10,705 nucleotides of DNA. It comes from Actinomycetota bacterium. Lineage in GTDB: Bacteria > Actinomycetota > Actinomycetes > Actinomycetales > Microbacteriaceae. A program made the translations under genes and the position numbers. Below are positions 1 through 6,149 of this stretch, piece after piece (the first letter of the stretch is position 1; the number at the start of each line of letters is the position of its first letter). The stretch lies in assembly GCA_009703545.1 (NCBI GenBank), contig WLFX01000021.1, positions 1 to 10,705 of the forward strand. Reading direction: 5' to 3'. The notes beneath the pieces were generated by a model. The model did not search any database. It was given only the letters and a program-made list of their open reading frames with translations, and was not told where the DNA came from.

Positions 1-807
1 CCCGTAACGGCGTCGTGGGAATCCCCGTGGGGGCTCGGCCGACACGGCTGGCATATTGAGTGTTCCGCCATGGCAACCCGCTATCTCGGGCCTGGTTTCG
101 ACATTCACGGTGGAGGGCTTGACCTGCGATTCCCGCACCATGAAAACGAACTCGCACAGTCGCGCGCAGCCGGCGACGACTTTGCCGCGACCTGGCTTCA
201 CAATGGACTCGTCACGATGAACGGGCAGAAGATGTCCAAGTCGGTCGGAAACGTGATGGGCGCCGAAGAATTGTTGTCGCAGACCGACTCGGCGACGGCT
301 CGGTATTTCCTCCTTGCTCCGCATTATCGTTCGACGATGGACGTCCACGACGGGTCGCTTGCGGAAGCCGCTGCGGCATGGGATCGAATTCGTGGGTTTG
401 TTCGACGGACCGCTGACCTGGTCACCGCTGCCCCCGAGGTTCCTGACGCCTTCGCCGCTGCCATGGATGATGACCTTGCCGTTCCGGCCGCTCTGGCGGT
501 CCTCCATGACACAGTCCGCGCGGGAAACACTGCGCTCGATGCCTCCGATTCCGCCGCCATTGTCGCCCGCGCGAACGAGGTCGCGGCGATGGTGAATGTG
601 CTGGGACTTACTGTCGCCACGGACTCGAACGACGCGACCCATGCGGCGCTGGGAACACTCATTGATCGTCTAATTACAGAACGCAACCGTGCTCGCGCGG
701 ACAAAGATTGGCCGACAGCCGACAGAATTCGCGACGATATCGACGCCGCGGGAATCACGCTGGAAGACGGCGCCGACACAACCCGATGGAGCATCAACAA
801 TGGTTAA
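1..807 (+). CDS. cysS: Cysteinyl-tRNA synthetase, C-terminal part (5' end outside window)
   Basis: Class I aminoacyl-tRNA synthetase that charges tRNA-Cys with cysteine in the cytoplasm. The reading frame is open from base 1, so the gene begins before the window; 268 codons are present, and roughly 200 N-terminal residues with the HIGH motif are missing compared with the usual 460-470 aa. Visible marks are the WHIECSAM segment with the zinc-ligand Cys at codon 21, HHENE at codons 46-50 supplying the expected zinc-ligand His and Glu, and the catalytic KMSKS loop at codons 77-81 (bases 229-243). The rest is the helical DALR-type anticodon-binding domain. The stop TAA (805-807) lies inside the start of rlmB, an overlap of 8 bases that suggests translational coupling. 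The paralogous mycothiol ligase MshC is the main alternative; the long C-terminal domain and the rlmB neighbour, as in other actinobacteria, favour cysS. Confidence 0.96.
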   Translation, partial: PVTASWESPWGLGRHGWHIECSAMATRYLGPGFDIHGGGLDLRFPHHENELAQSRAAGDDFAATWLHNGLVTMNGQKMSKSVGNVMGAEELLSQTDSATARYFLLAPHYRSTMDVHDGSLAEAAAAWDRIRGFVRRTADLVTAAPEVPDAFAAAMDDDLAVPAALAVLHDTVRAGNTALDASDSAAIVARANEVAAMVNVLGLTVATDSNDATHAALGTLIDRLITERNRARADKDWPTADRIRDDIDAAGITLEDGADTTRWSINNG

Positions 808-1798
808 GCCAGGACGACCAGGAGCGGCGAAGAGCAAGAAGGGTCCCTTGAAAGGTTCCGGCGGAAAACAGCGCCGTTCCCTCGAAGGCAAAGGACCCAC
901 CCCTAAAGCGGAAGACCGGACGTGGCATCCCGCGGGGAAGCGCAAGATCGCACAGGACCGATTGACGGAAGCCCGTGAGCGATTTGGCAAGACAAACTCG
1001 AAGGCGCCACAGAAGACCGTTCGTCGGGGCAAGGACAGCGATAACGAGATCATCAATGGGCGAAACTCCGTTCTCGAGGCGCTCCGAACGAATGTTCCAG
1101 CAACGACCCTGTATATCGCCTCGCGGGTCGAGTTTGACGATCGCGTCAAAGAGACTCTCTCGCTTGCGACGAAAAAGGGCATCGCGATCCTCGAGATCAT
1201 GCGTCCCGAAATGGACCGCCTGTGTGGCGAAAACTCGGTGCATCAGGGAATCGCGTTGGCGGTTCCTCCCTACGCTTATAGTCACCCGCTCGAACTTCTT
1301 GACGCCGTTGAAGCTCGCGGACAAACCCCGTTGTTTGTTGCTCTGGACGGCGTGACAGACCCCCGCAACCTCGGCGCCATCATCCGATCGGCCGCAGCGT
1401 TCGGTGGACACGGAATCATCGTGCCGCAACGTCGCAGCGTGGGAGTCACCGCGGCAGCCTGGAAAACGTCCGCCGGCGCAGCGGCGAGGCTTCCGGTTGC
1501 GATGGCATCGAATCTCAATCAGGCAATCAAGAACTTCAAGGAACGGGGAGTCTATGTCATCGGTCTTGATGGTGGCGGGGACATCTCTTTGCCACAGATC
1601 GACATCGCGGATCGTCCGTTGCTCATCGTCGTTGGAAGCGAGGGGAAGGGCCTGTCCCGGCTCGTCACCGAGAACTGTGACGTCATTGTGTCGATTCCGA
1701 TAGGCACGGCCACCGAGTCACTCAATGCCGGAATTGCCACATCCATCACGCTCTATGAAATCGCCATGCGTCGATCGGCAATTGCCGGCAGCCGTTAG
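800..1798 (+). CDS. rlmB: 23S rRNA (guanosine-2'-O-)-methyltransferase RlmB, SpoU/TrmH family
   Basis: SPOUT-class enzyme expected to methylate the 2'-O of the conserved guanosine (E. coli G2251) in the 23S rRNA peptidyl-transferase P loop, using S-adenosylmethionine. The ATG at 800 is chosen because GGAG at 788-791 sits 8 bases upstream and the protein then starts with the usual basic leader; this gives 332 aa. Residues 1-80 are a Lys/Arg/Gly-rich, probably disordered extension containing LEGKGPTPKAEDR, as in actinobacterial homologues. A SpoU substrate-binding domain starts near residue 84 (INGRNSVLEAL). The catalytic domain carries SPOUT motif 1 (DPRNLGAIIRSA, from residue 187), motif 2 (VGSEGKGLS, near 278-286) and motif 3 (ESLNAGIA, near 306-313), which form the knotted SAM site. 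It overlaps cysS by 8 bases. I see no strong terminator after it. Other rRNA/tRNA SpoU enzymes are possible, but length and context fit RlmB. Confidence 0.93.
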   Translation: MVKPGRPGAAKSKKGPLKGSGGKQRRSLEGKGPTPKAEDRTWHPAGKRKIAQDRLTEARERFGKTNSKAPQKTVRRGKDSDNEIINGRNSVLEALRTNVPATTLYIASRVEFDDRVKETLSLATKKGIAILEIMRPEMDRLCGENSVHQGIALAVPPYAYSHPLELLDAVEARGQTPLFVALDGVTDPRNLGAIIRSAAAFGGHGIIVPQRRSVGVTAAAWKTSAGAAARLPVAMASNLNQAIKNFKERGVYVIGLDGGGDISLPQIDIADRPLLIVVGSEGKGLSRLVTENCDVIVSIPIGTATESLNAGIATSITLYEIAMRRSAIAGSR

Positions 1799-1831
1799 CC
1801 CCCAGCGGGCGTAGACGGTGGTAACCAGGAA

Positions 1832-1859
1832 TTGCCGAATCGCCTGCGCGCGCTAAACT
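1832..1859 (+). promoter_or_regulatory. Possible sigma70-type promoter for the DsbA-like gene
   Basis: The 118-base gap after rlmB contains TTGCCG (1832-1837), a 16-base spacer and TAAACT (1854-1859). Each hexamer matches the consensus at four of six positions. It would start transcription near 1866, about 50 bases before the ATG at 1917. This is the only reasonable pair I see in the gap, and it is an inference from hexamer similarity alone. Confidence 0.3.
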
Positions 1860-1916
1860 GGGGAAGTTGTCCCGCCATTTGCGCATTCGTCGCACGGAAG
1901 TCAGGAAAAATTCTCA

Positions 1917-2798
1917 ATGAACGCACAACGACCCACCAGCAACCAAGCTCGGGAATTAGCGCGCCAAAAGGCTCGTGATATGCGTCTCGCGGGTAATTCA
2001 CGCGAAAAACGGAACCGTGTTTTTGTCCAACTGGGACTTGGAGTATTGGCACTTGCTGTCATCGGTGCGCTGGCTGCTGTCATCCTCACCGCGTTTAAGC
2101 CAGCCGGCCCTGGGCCGCTTAACATGCAGAGCGACGGTATCAAGATCTCAACCGGGAACGTCGCCGTGACGACCCCCCCAAACCCGTCTGATGCAAGCCC
2201 TGTGGCGAGCCCTCCGAACGCAGCGGGAGTTGTCGACATCACGTTGTACGTCGACTACCTGTGCCCAATTTGCGGTCAGTTCGAAGCAGCCAACGGACCC
2301 GCAATTACAGACCTCCTTGAGCGTGGTGCGGCGACAATCGAGATTCACCCCATCGCCATTTTGACAAACCGTTCGCAGGGTACCCAATACTCACTGCGCG
2401 CAGCGAATGCCGCGGCATGCGTGGCGAATGATTACCCCAACAGCTTTATGAATTTCCACAACGCCCTTTTTGCGAACCAGCCCCTAGAGGAAACACCCGG
2501 TTGGACAGACGAAGAACTCATCGGATTCGCAACCCAATCGGGAGCAGGTCCGAAAGTCGAGGCGTGTATCAACGACCTGCAGTTCAAAGACTGGGTCAAG
2601 GCGAGCACCGAACGAGCGATCAGCGGAGACATCGCGATCAACAACAAGGACAAGAAATTTGAGGGCGTGACGGGAACCCCGACGATCGTCATTAACGGCA
2701 CGCAGTTCAACCCGTCATATGACCCGACCGCCACACCGCAGTTCAGCATCGAAGAGTTTCTTCGTGCTGTTGTGACTGCCGCAGGCGTTCAGCAGTAG
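1917..2798 (+). CDS. Membrane-anchored DsbA-like thiol oxidoreductase (thioredoxin fold)
   Basis: Likely extracytoplasmic thiol-disulfide oxidoreductase of the actinobacterial DsbA-like (Thioredoxin_4) group. The 293-aa protein has a basic cytoplasmic N-terminus (residues 1-34), one hydrophobic anchor (about 35-60, rich in Leu/Ala/Val), a Pro/Ser/Asn-rich linker (about 61-103) and a thioredoxin-like domain from about 105. The active site is CPIC (C116, C119) after a hydrophobic strand ending in YVDYL. The conserved cis-proline is P255 in GTPTIVING. A second cysteine pair, C168 and C217, lies in the helical insertion and may form a structural disulfide. Start: ATG 1917 with AGGAAA at 1903-1908. 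Whether it acts as oxidase or isomerase cannot be read from sequence; CPxC dipeptides in anchored actinobacterial DsbAs usually go with oxidase activity. No VKOR or DsbB partner gene is in the window. The next genes downstream are tRNA-Thr and a secreted PBP with one cysteine pair. Confidence 0.88.
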   Translation: MNAQRPTSNQARELARQKARDMRLAGNSREKRNRVFVQLGLGVLALAVIGALAAVILTAFKPAGPGPLNMQSDGIKISTGNVAVTTPPNPSDASPVASPPNAAGVVDITLYVDYLCPICGQFEAANGPAITDLLERGAATIEIHPIAILTNRSQGTQYSLRAANAAACVANDYPNSFMNFHNALFANQPLEETPGWTDEELIGFATQSGAGPKVEACINDLQFKDWVKASTERAISGDIAINNKDKKFEGVTGTPTIVINGTQFNPSYDPTATPQFSIEEFLRAVVTAAGVQQ

Positions 2799-2804
2799 CG
2801 CCCG

Positions 2805-2833
2805 TCACCAGAGGTCACTTGCTACTCTGGTGA
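2805..2833 (+). terminator. Hairpin between the DsbA-like gene and tRNA-Thr
   Basis: A perfect 9-bp inverted repeat, TCACCAGAG (2805-2813) and CTCTGGTGA (2825-2833), encloses an 11-base loop, beginning 7 bases after the DsbA-like stop codon. No T-run follows on either strand, so it is not a classical intrinsic terminator. It could be a U-less terminator or a stabilising 3' hairpin. It ends only 4 bases before the tRNA, so any separate tRNA promoter would have to overlap it. Confidence 0.5.
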
Positions 2834-2837
2834 TGTC

Positions 2838-2910
2838 GCCGACTTAGCTCAGCTGGTAGAGCATCTGTCTTGTAAACAGAAGGTCACGAGTTCGAACCTC
2901 GTAGTCGGCT
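2838..2910 (+). tRNA. tRNA-Thr (anticodon TGT)
   Basis: A 73-base cloverleaf. The acceptor stem pairs GCCGACT (2838-2844) with AGTCGGC (2903-2909) and the discriminator is T2910. The D arm has the usual AGCTCAGCTGGTAGAGC. The anticodon stem TCTGT/ACAGA encloses loop CTTGTAA with TGT at 2871-2873, reading ACN threonine codons, chiefly ACA. The T arm contains GTTCGAAC. CCA is not encoded. It sits 39 bases after the DsbA-like gene and 33 bases before dacB on the same strand, so read-through into dacB is likely. Confidence 0.97.
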
Positions 2911-2943
2911 CATAATCGTCACAGACCAGAGAGGAGCGAATCG

Positions 2944-4344
2944 TTGACAACCGACAACCCGGATTCGTCGGCATCACCTCGACGATCTCTGAACCCACTC
3001 CTGACTCTCGGAATTGCCGGAATCCTCATATCTGGCACGGCTTTTGCAGCTGGCTACTTTCTGCCGGAAGGGTCGACAAACCCGTTTGCTGAGCCGACGG
3101 CGATTGCTCGACCTGTACCCACCGCGCCAGTCGACGCCTCGGCAGTTCGAACCTGTTCGGTGGGCAAGGCAATGAATAATCCCGCGCTCGGCACACAAAC
3201 CGTCGTTGTATTCGATGAATCCGGAAATCCGTTGCTCACAAATAATTCGGACGATCCCATACCGATGGGGAGCGTCATGAAAGTTATCACCGCTACGGTA
3301 GCCCTCGACGTTCTGGGGAAAGACGGGCGACTCACAACTCGTGTAGTCGACGGTTCGACAGCGGGGACCGTCATCGTCATTGGTGGCGGGGACCCGACTC
3401 TTCGCGAAGGAGAATTGTCCGTTTATCCCGGTTCGGCGAGCATCGCGGAACTTGCCAGTGAGACGGTGGCTTCGTACCAAGCTAAATACCCAGAAAGCCC
3501 AACGATTACGCGTGTCCTGATTGACCTCTCGATGTTCCCAATCGACGACGCGTGGCATCCAACCTGGCCCGAATCTGAACGGACTATTGGGTACCAGCCT
3601 CGAATCGTTCCATTTATGGTCGACGGTGACCGCACAAACCCGCGCCAGCAGACCAGCCCCCGCTCGACTGATCCGGCAGGCCGTGCGGCAGACGCATTTG
3701 TTTCGGCGCTGCAACAGGCGGGAAATGGTGACGGTGACGTTGAAATCGACTACCAAAGTGCGCCGAGCAACACGACAGAACTCGCGTCTGTAAGCTCGGC
3801 CCCTGTGTCCCAACTCATCCCCCAGATGTTGTTGTACTCGGATAACACGCTGGCGGAATTTCTCATGCGGGCGTCCTCGGTCAGTGCAGGGTTCGATGGA
3901 GGATTCGACTCCATCCAACAACTTGTGCTTAGTTCGCTTATTAAACACGGTGTGGACATGACCGGTGGTGAATTCGTCGATGGCTCTGGTGAATCTGCGA
4001 GCGACCTGATCCCGCCCCGCGCGGTGGTGGAACTCGTCCAACAGATTTTCGATGGAGACGCGAAGCTCACCGCTATTGGGGATGCTCTCCCAGTCGCTGG
4101 CCAATCGGGAACGCTCACCAGTCGCTTCGTCGGCGATGCGGAGGTTGCTCGTGGACATGTTTTCGCGAAAACTGGTTGGATATCCGGCGTGTATTCGCTC
4201 GCCGGACAAATTGACACCGAAAGCGACGGACGGCTCTCTTTTGTAGTCGTAGCGCGAGGCCAGGTTGACTCGACCGCGAATCCCGCGATAGACGAACTCG
4301 TCGCAGGGATTTATACCTGCGGCACGAATCTTGCGTCGTTCTAG
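2944..4344 (+). CDS. dacB: D-alanyl-D-alanine carboxypeptidase/endopeptidase, PBP4 type (peptidase S13)
   Basis: Secreted penicillin-binding protein that removes the terminal D-Ala of peptidoglycan stem peptides and may also cleave cross-links. It has 466 aa. An N-terminal hydrophobic segment (about residues 17-38) after a short basic region acts as signal or anchor, followed by a Pro/Ala linker. All three serine-enzyme motifs are present: SVMK (S110 nucleophile, K113), SDN (299-301) and KTG (409-411). The long stretch between motifs 1 and 2 is the insertion typical of the S13 family. Start: TTG at 2944, chosen for a strong GAGGAG at 2931-2936 with 7-base spacing; no better start lies nearby. 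There are exactly two cysteines, C71 and C459, both in the exported part and near the two ends of the domain, suggesting a clasp disulfide. The preceding tRNA-Thr is 33 bases away and pncA follows after 6 bases, so the two proteins are probably co-expressed. Confidence 0.92.
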   Translation: MTTDNPDSSASPRRSLNPLLTLGIAGILISGTAFAAGYFLPEGSTNPFAEPTAIARPVPTAPVDASAVRTCSVGKAMNNPALGTQTVVVFDESGNPLLTNNSDDPIPMGSVMKVITATVALDVLGKDGRLTTRVVDGSTAGTVIVIGGGDPTLREGELSVYPGSASIAELASETVASYQAKYPESPTITRVLIDLSMFPIDDAWHPTWPESERTIGYQPRIVPFMVDGDRTNPRQQTSPRSTDPAGRAADAFVSALQQAGNGDGDVEIDYQSAPSNTTELASVSSAPVSQLIPQMLLYSDNTLAEFLMRASSVSAGFDGGFDSIQQLVLSSLIKHGVDMTGGEFVDGSGESASDLIPPRAVVELVQQIFDGDAKLTAIGDALPVAGQSGTLTSRFVGDAEVARGHVFAKTGWISGVYSLAGQIDTESDGRLSFVVVARGQVDSTANPAIDELVAGIYTCGTNLASF

Positions 4345-4350
4345 GACAAC

Positions 4351-4938
4351 ATGACTAACGTACTTATCGTCGTCGACGTTCAGAATGATTTCACCGAAGG
4401 TGGGTCACTCGGGGTTAAAGGCGGGAACGTGACTGCGACGTCGATTACGGCGTATATTCGAGCACACAAATCGGACTACTCGCGCGTGATTGCATCACGC
4501 GATTGGCACTCACCCGACGGAGACAACGGCGGACACTTTGCAGCAAAACCCGATATGGTCACCACCTGGCCGTCGCATTGCGTCCAGGGAACTACCGGCG
4601 CGGCCTACAACCCCGGGCTGGAATCTGAACTCATTGATATTCAGATTTATAAGGGAGATGGACATCCTGCGTACTCCGCGTTCGAGGGGCACACTCCCGG
4701 CGGCGCGTCACTGCATGACGTACTTCGGAAGGCCAAGGCCGATCACCTCGATATCGTCGGGATAGCCACCGACCATTGCGTTCGGGCCACCGCCCTCGAC
4801 GCGATTGCGAAGGGCTACACCGTCACTGTGTTGGCGGACCTGTGTGTCGGCGTGGCTCCGGTCACGACGATTGCCGCGGTTGCCGAGATGTCTGCGGCGG
4901 GGGTTAACATTCGTTTCTCGTCACATCACGAGAGCTAA
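4351..4938 (+). CDS. pncA: Nicotinamidase, isochorismatase-like hydrolase
   Basis: Cytoplasmic amidase that converts nicotinamide to nicotinate and ammonia in NAD salvage (the enzyme that activates pyrazinamide in mycobacteria). The 195-aa length is normal. The catalytic triad expected from M. tuberculosis PncA (Asp, Lys, Cys) is seen as D9 in VVDVQNDF, K101 in IYKGDGHPAYSAF and C143 in IATDHCVRAT. The metal site is seen as D51 and H53 in RDWHSP, H62 in GGHF and H76 in TWPSHCVQG, with a slightly longer loop before H62. Start: ATG 4351, 6 bases after dacB; AGGA at 4343-4346 overlaps the dacB stop, so translation may be coupled. The TAA stop runs directly into the hairpin that probably ends this transcript. 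Other isochorismatase-fold hydrolases share the triad, but the metal ligands point to nicotinamidase. Confidence 0.93.
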   Translation: MTNVLIVVDVQNDFTEGGSLGVKGGNVTATSITAYIRAHKSDYSRVIASRDWHSPDGDNGGHFAAKPDMVTTWPSHCVQGTTGAAYNPGLESELIDIQIYKGDGHPAYSAFEGHTPGGASLHDVLRKAKADHLDIVGIATDHCVRATALDAIAKGYTVTVLADLCVGVAPVTTIAAVAEMSAAGVNIRFSSHHES

Positions 4939-4983
4939 AGGGAACGAGACCGCCGGTGGCGGTCTCGTTCCCTTGTCGGGGTA
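4936..4983. repeat. 48-bp direct repeat, copy 1 (hairpin plus tRNA-Pro 3' end sequence)
   Basis: Identical to 5095-5142 except for one base (G4941 versus A5100), with an offset of 159 bp. It contains the hairpin and, at 4976-4983, a copy of the eight bases that in copy 2 form the discriminator and complete 3' acceptor strand of tRNA-Pro. Here they are not followed by a tRNA. The repeat begins with the TAA stop of pncA. Confidence 0.95.
4938..4974 (+). terminator. Strong hairpin terminator after pncA
   Basis: A perfect 17-bp stem (4938-4954 with 4958-4974) closes a 3-base GGT loop, starting on the last base of the pncA stop codon. No T-run follows on the plus strand, as is common for actinobacterial U-less terminators. 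The minus-strand exit is CCCTTTAG, so it may act in both directions. Confidence 0.8.
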
Positions 4984-5094
4984 CACCCCATCGGCACGGA
5001 CGGTCAACCGCGACTTGTCCGAGGTTGGTTTGCCAGAGATTGAGGGTGCGGTTGCCCGTAACCGGCGCAATGGGGCCCCGCCTGTTACAACCAG
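4984..5094. other. 111-bp spacer between the two direct repeats
   Basis: I find no credible gene here. A small hairpin is possible (CGGTT 5049-5053 with AACCG 5060-5064) and there is a GGGGCCCC palindrome near 5072-5079. Frames stay open through it on both strands, but no ribosome binding site or recognisable protein motif is present. Confidence 0.5.
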
Positions 5095-5142
5095 TAAAGA
5101 GAACGAGACCGCCGGTGGCGGTCTCGTTCCCTTGTCGGGGTA
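5095..5142. repeat. 48-bp direct repeat, copy 2 (overlaps tRNA-Pro 3' end)
   Basis: Second copy of the repeat at 4936-4983, with one mismatch. Its last eight bases (5135-5142) are the functional discriminator and 3' acceptor strand of the minus-strand tRNA-Pro. Identity stops at 5143, exactly where the acceptor strand gives way to the T arm. Confidence 0.95.
5097..5133 (-). terminator. Hairpin terminator of tRNA-Pro
   Basis: A 13-bp perfect stem (5101-5113 with 5117-5129) and GGT loop, extended by three pairs past one A/C mismatch (A5100 with C5130). Read on the minus strand it begins two bases after the tRNA-Pro discriminator and exits into TCTTTA, giving a short T-rich tail. It probably ends the ponA / metallophosphoesterase / tRNA-Pro transcript. 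Confidence 0.75.
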
Positions 5143-5208
5143 ACAGGATTTGAACCTGCGACCTCGTCGTCCCGAACGACGCGCGCTACCAAGCTGCGCC
5201 ACACCCCG
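5135..5208 (-). tRNA. tRNA-Pro (anticodon CGG)
   Basis: A 74-base cloverleaf on the minus strand. The acceptor pairs CGGGGTG with TACCCCG (last pair G-T), discriminator A. The D arm is GCGC-AGCTTGGTA-GCGC. The anticodon loop is TTCGGGA with CGG (plus-strand bases 5172-5174) followed by G37, the usual proline tRNA feature. The T arm has GCAGG-TTCAAAT-CCTGT. CCA is not encoded. It reads CCG codons. It starts 11 bases after the stop of the metallophosphoesterase gene on the same strand, so it is probably processed from that transcript. Confidence 0.97.
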
Positions 5209-5219
5209 TAACTATCGGC

Positions 5220-6149
5220 TCAAGCGTACCCGATTTCTTTTGCCCGAAGCGTTATCAGAACTGCTTCCGGGGCGCACGCGAACCGAACGGGAGCATAAAT
5301 TGACGTACCGATCCCGGCGCTGACATTGAGATACGCGTGGCGGCCGAATCGGTTCCACACGTTTATCCCTCGGGCGAGGGCGCGGGGAAGGTCGCTGTTT
5401 GTCGTCAACGCGCCTATTCCCGGAACGCACACCTGACCCCCGTGGGTGTGCCCCGCGAAGATAACGTCGGCACCAAGTGTTGTGAGAGCGTCGAGAACAC
5501 GACGATACGGCGCGTGAGTGACGCCTACAATCACCGAAACGGGCTTGGCCAATTCACCACGCGCCTCCTCGACCGATTCGGCGACGAGGTCGAGTCTGTC
5601 GAGGTTGAGGTGAGGATCATCAGTACCTGTGACCAGGATTGACGCGCCGTTGACGGAAACACGAGCCGACGCGTTATTGAGGTCGAGCCAGCCCAGGGAC
5701 GAATACACCGCGTCAAGTCCTTCGGTGTCGATTCGTTCCCCGTCCTGATCGGGCTCTGACGGCCGAAAGAGATAGGTGAAGGGGTTCGGCATTCGCGGCG
5801 CAAAATAATCGTTAGATCCGTGCACGAAAACACCCGATGTGCCGTGAAAGACCGAGAGTGCGTGCGCCAGTGAGGCGACGGATTCCGCGTGTCCAAGAGA
5901 GTCACCAGTAACGACAACGAGATCTGGACGGAGCGACGCCAAACTCCGGATCCATGCGATTTTGCGGTTTTGCCACGGCGCTAAATGAATGTCGGAAAGA
6001 TGGAGAACCCGAATACTCGACGTGCCGGGTTCGAGCACCTCAATCGAGTCGTGCCGTACTTCGAACCTGTTGCGTTCAAACAGTGTTGAATACGCAAGAA
6101 CACCAGCACCAACCGCGGCAACACCGCCGAACAATGCTGCCGAAATCAC
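5220..6149 (-). CDS. Membrane-anchored metallophosphoesterase (calcineurin-like)
   Basis: Predicted binuclear-metal phosphoesterase of unknown substrate; many actinobacteria carry a homologue directly downstream of the ponA2-type PBP. The 309-aa protein begins with a hydrophobic segment (about residues 3-22), then the Metallophos domain: LSDIHL (D53, H55), TGDSLGH (D83), GSNDY (N113), VTHAP (H202) and GHTHGGQ (H234, H236). The usual GNHD/E block is altered to GSNDY, so the conserved His after the metal-binding Asn is Asp here; from memory this also occurs in actinobacterial relatives. Start: GTG at 6149-6147, sharing one base with the ponA stop (TAGTG). No clear Shine-Dalgarno is visible, so termination-reinitiation from ponA is likely. 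The gene ends 11 bases before tRNA-Pro. A role in the envelope is inferred from the operon only. Confidence 0.9.
   Translation of the reverse strand: MISAALFGGVAAVGAGVLAYSTLFERNRFEVRHDSIEVLEPGTSSIRVLHLSDIHLAPWQNRKIAWIRSLASLRPDLVVVTGDSLGHAESVASLAHALSVFHGTSGVFVHGSNDYFAPRMPNPFTYLFRPSEPDQDGERIDTEGLDAVYSSLGWLDLNNASARVSVNGASILVTGTDDPHLNLDRLDLVAESVEEARGELAKPVSVIVGVTHAPYRRVLDALTTLGADVIFAGHTHGGQVCVPGIGALTTNSDLPRALARGINVWNRFGRHAYLNVSAGIGTSIYAPVRFACAPEAVLITLRAKEIGYA

Noticed and set aside
689..799. Upstream extension of RlmB to base 689
   Set aside because: The extra 37 residues lie in the cysS coding region in another frame, and ATG 800 has a well-spaced GGAG.
1..807. MshC (mycothiol ligase) instead of CysS
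   Set aside because: The paralogue shares the zinc site, but the long C-terminal anticodon-binding domain and the overlap with rlmB match CysS.
1799..1916. Intrinsic terminator after rlmB
   Set aside because: I found no stem of convincing length or T-run in this gap, so transcription may continue into the DsbA-like gene.
2974..4209. 411-codon open frame on the minus strand opposite dacB
   Set aside because: It is antisense to a gene with all three PBP motifs. Its protein is Arg-rich without any recognisable domain, as expected for the shadow of a GC-rich gene.
4936..5142. CRISPR-like array
   Set aside because: There are only two repeat copies, one overlapping a tRNA, the 48-bp palindrome is too long and perfect, and no cas genes are nearby.
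4805..5143. 112-codon plus-strand frame running through pncA and both repeats
   Set aside because: It begins within pncA in another frame and continues only because the repeat and spacer lack stops. No start signal or domain is present.
4921..5202. 93-codon minus-strand frame starting inside tRNA-Pro
   Set aside because: The N-terminal part is the translation of the tRNA itself, a common false gene, and the rest comes from the hairpin repeat, which appears twice in the protein because 159 is divisible by 3.
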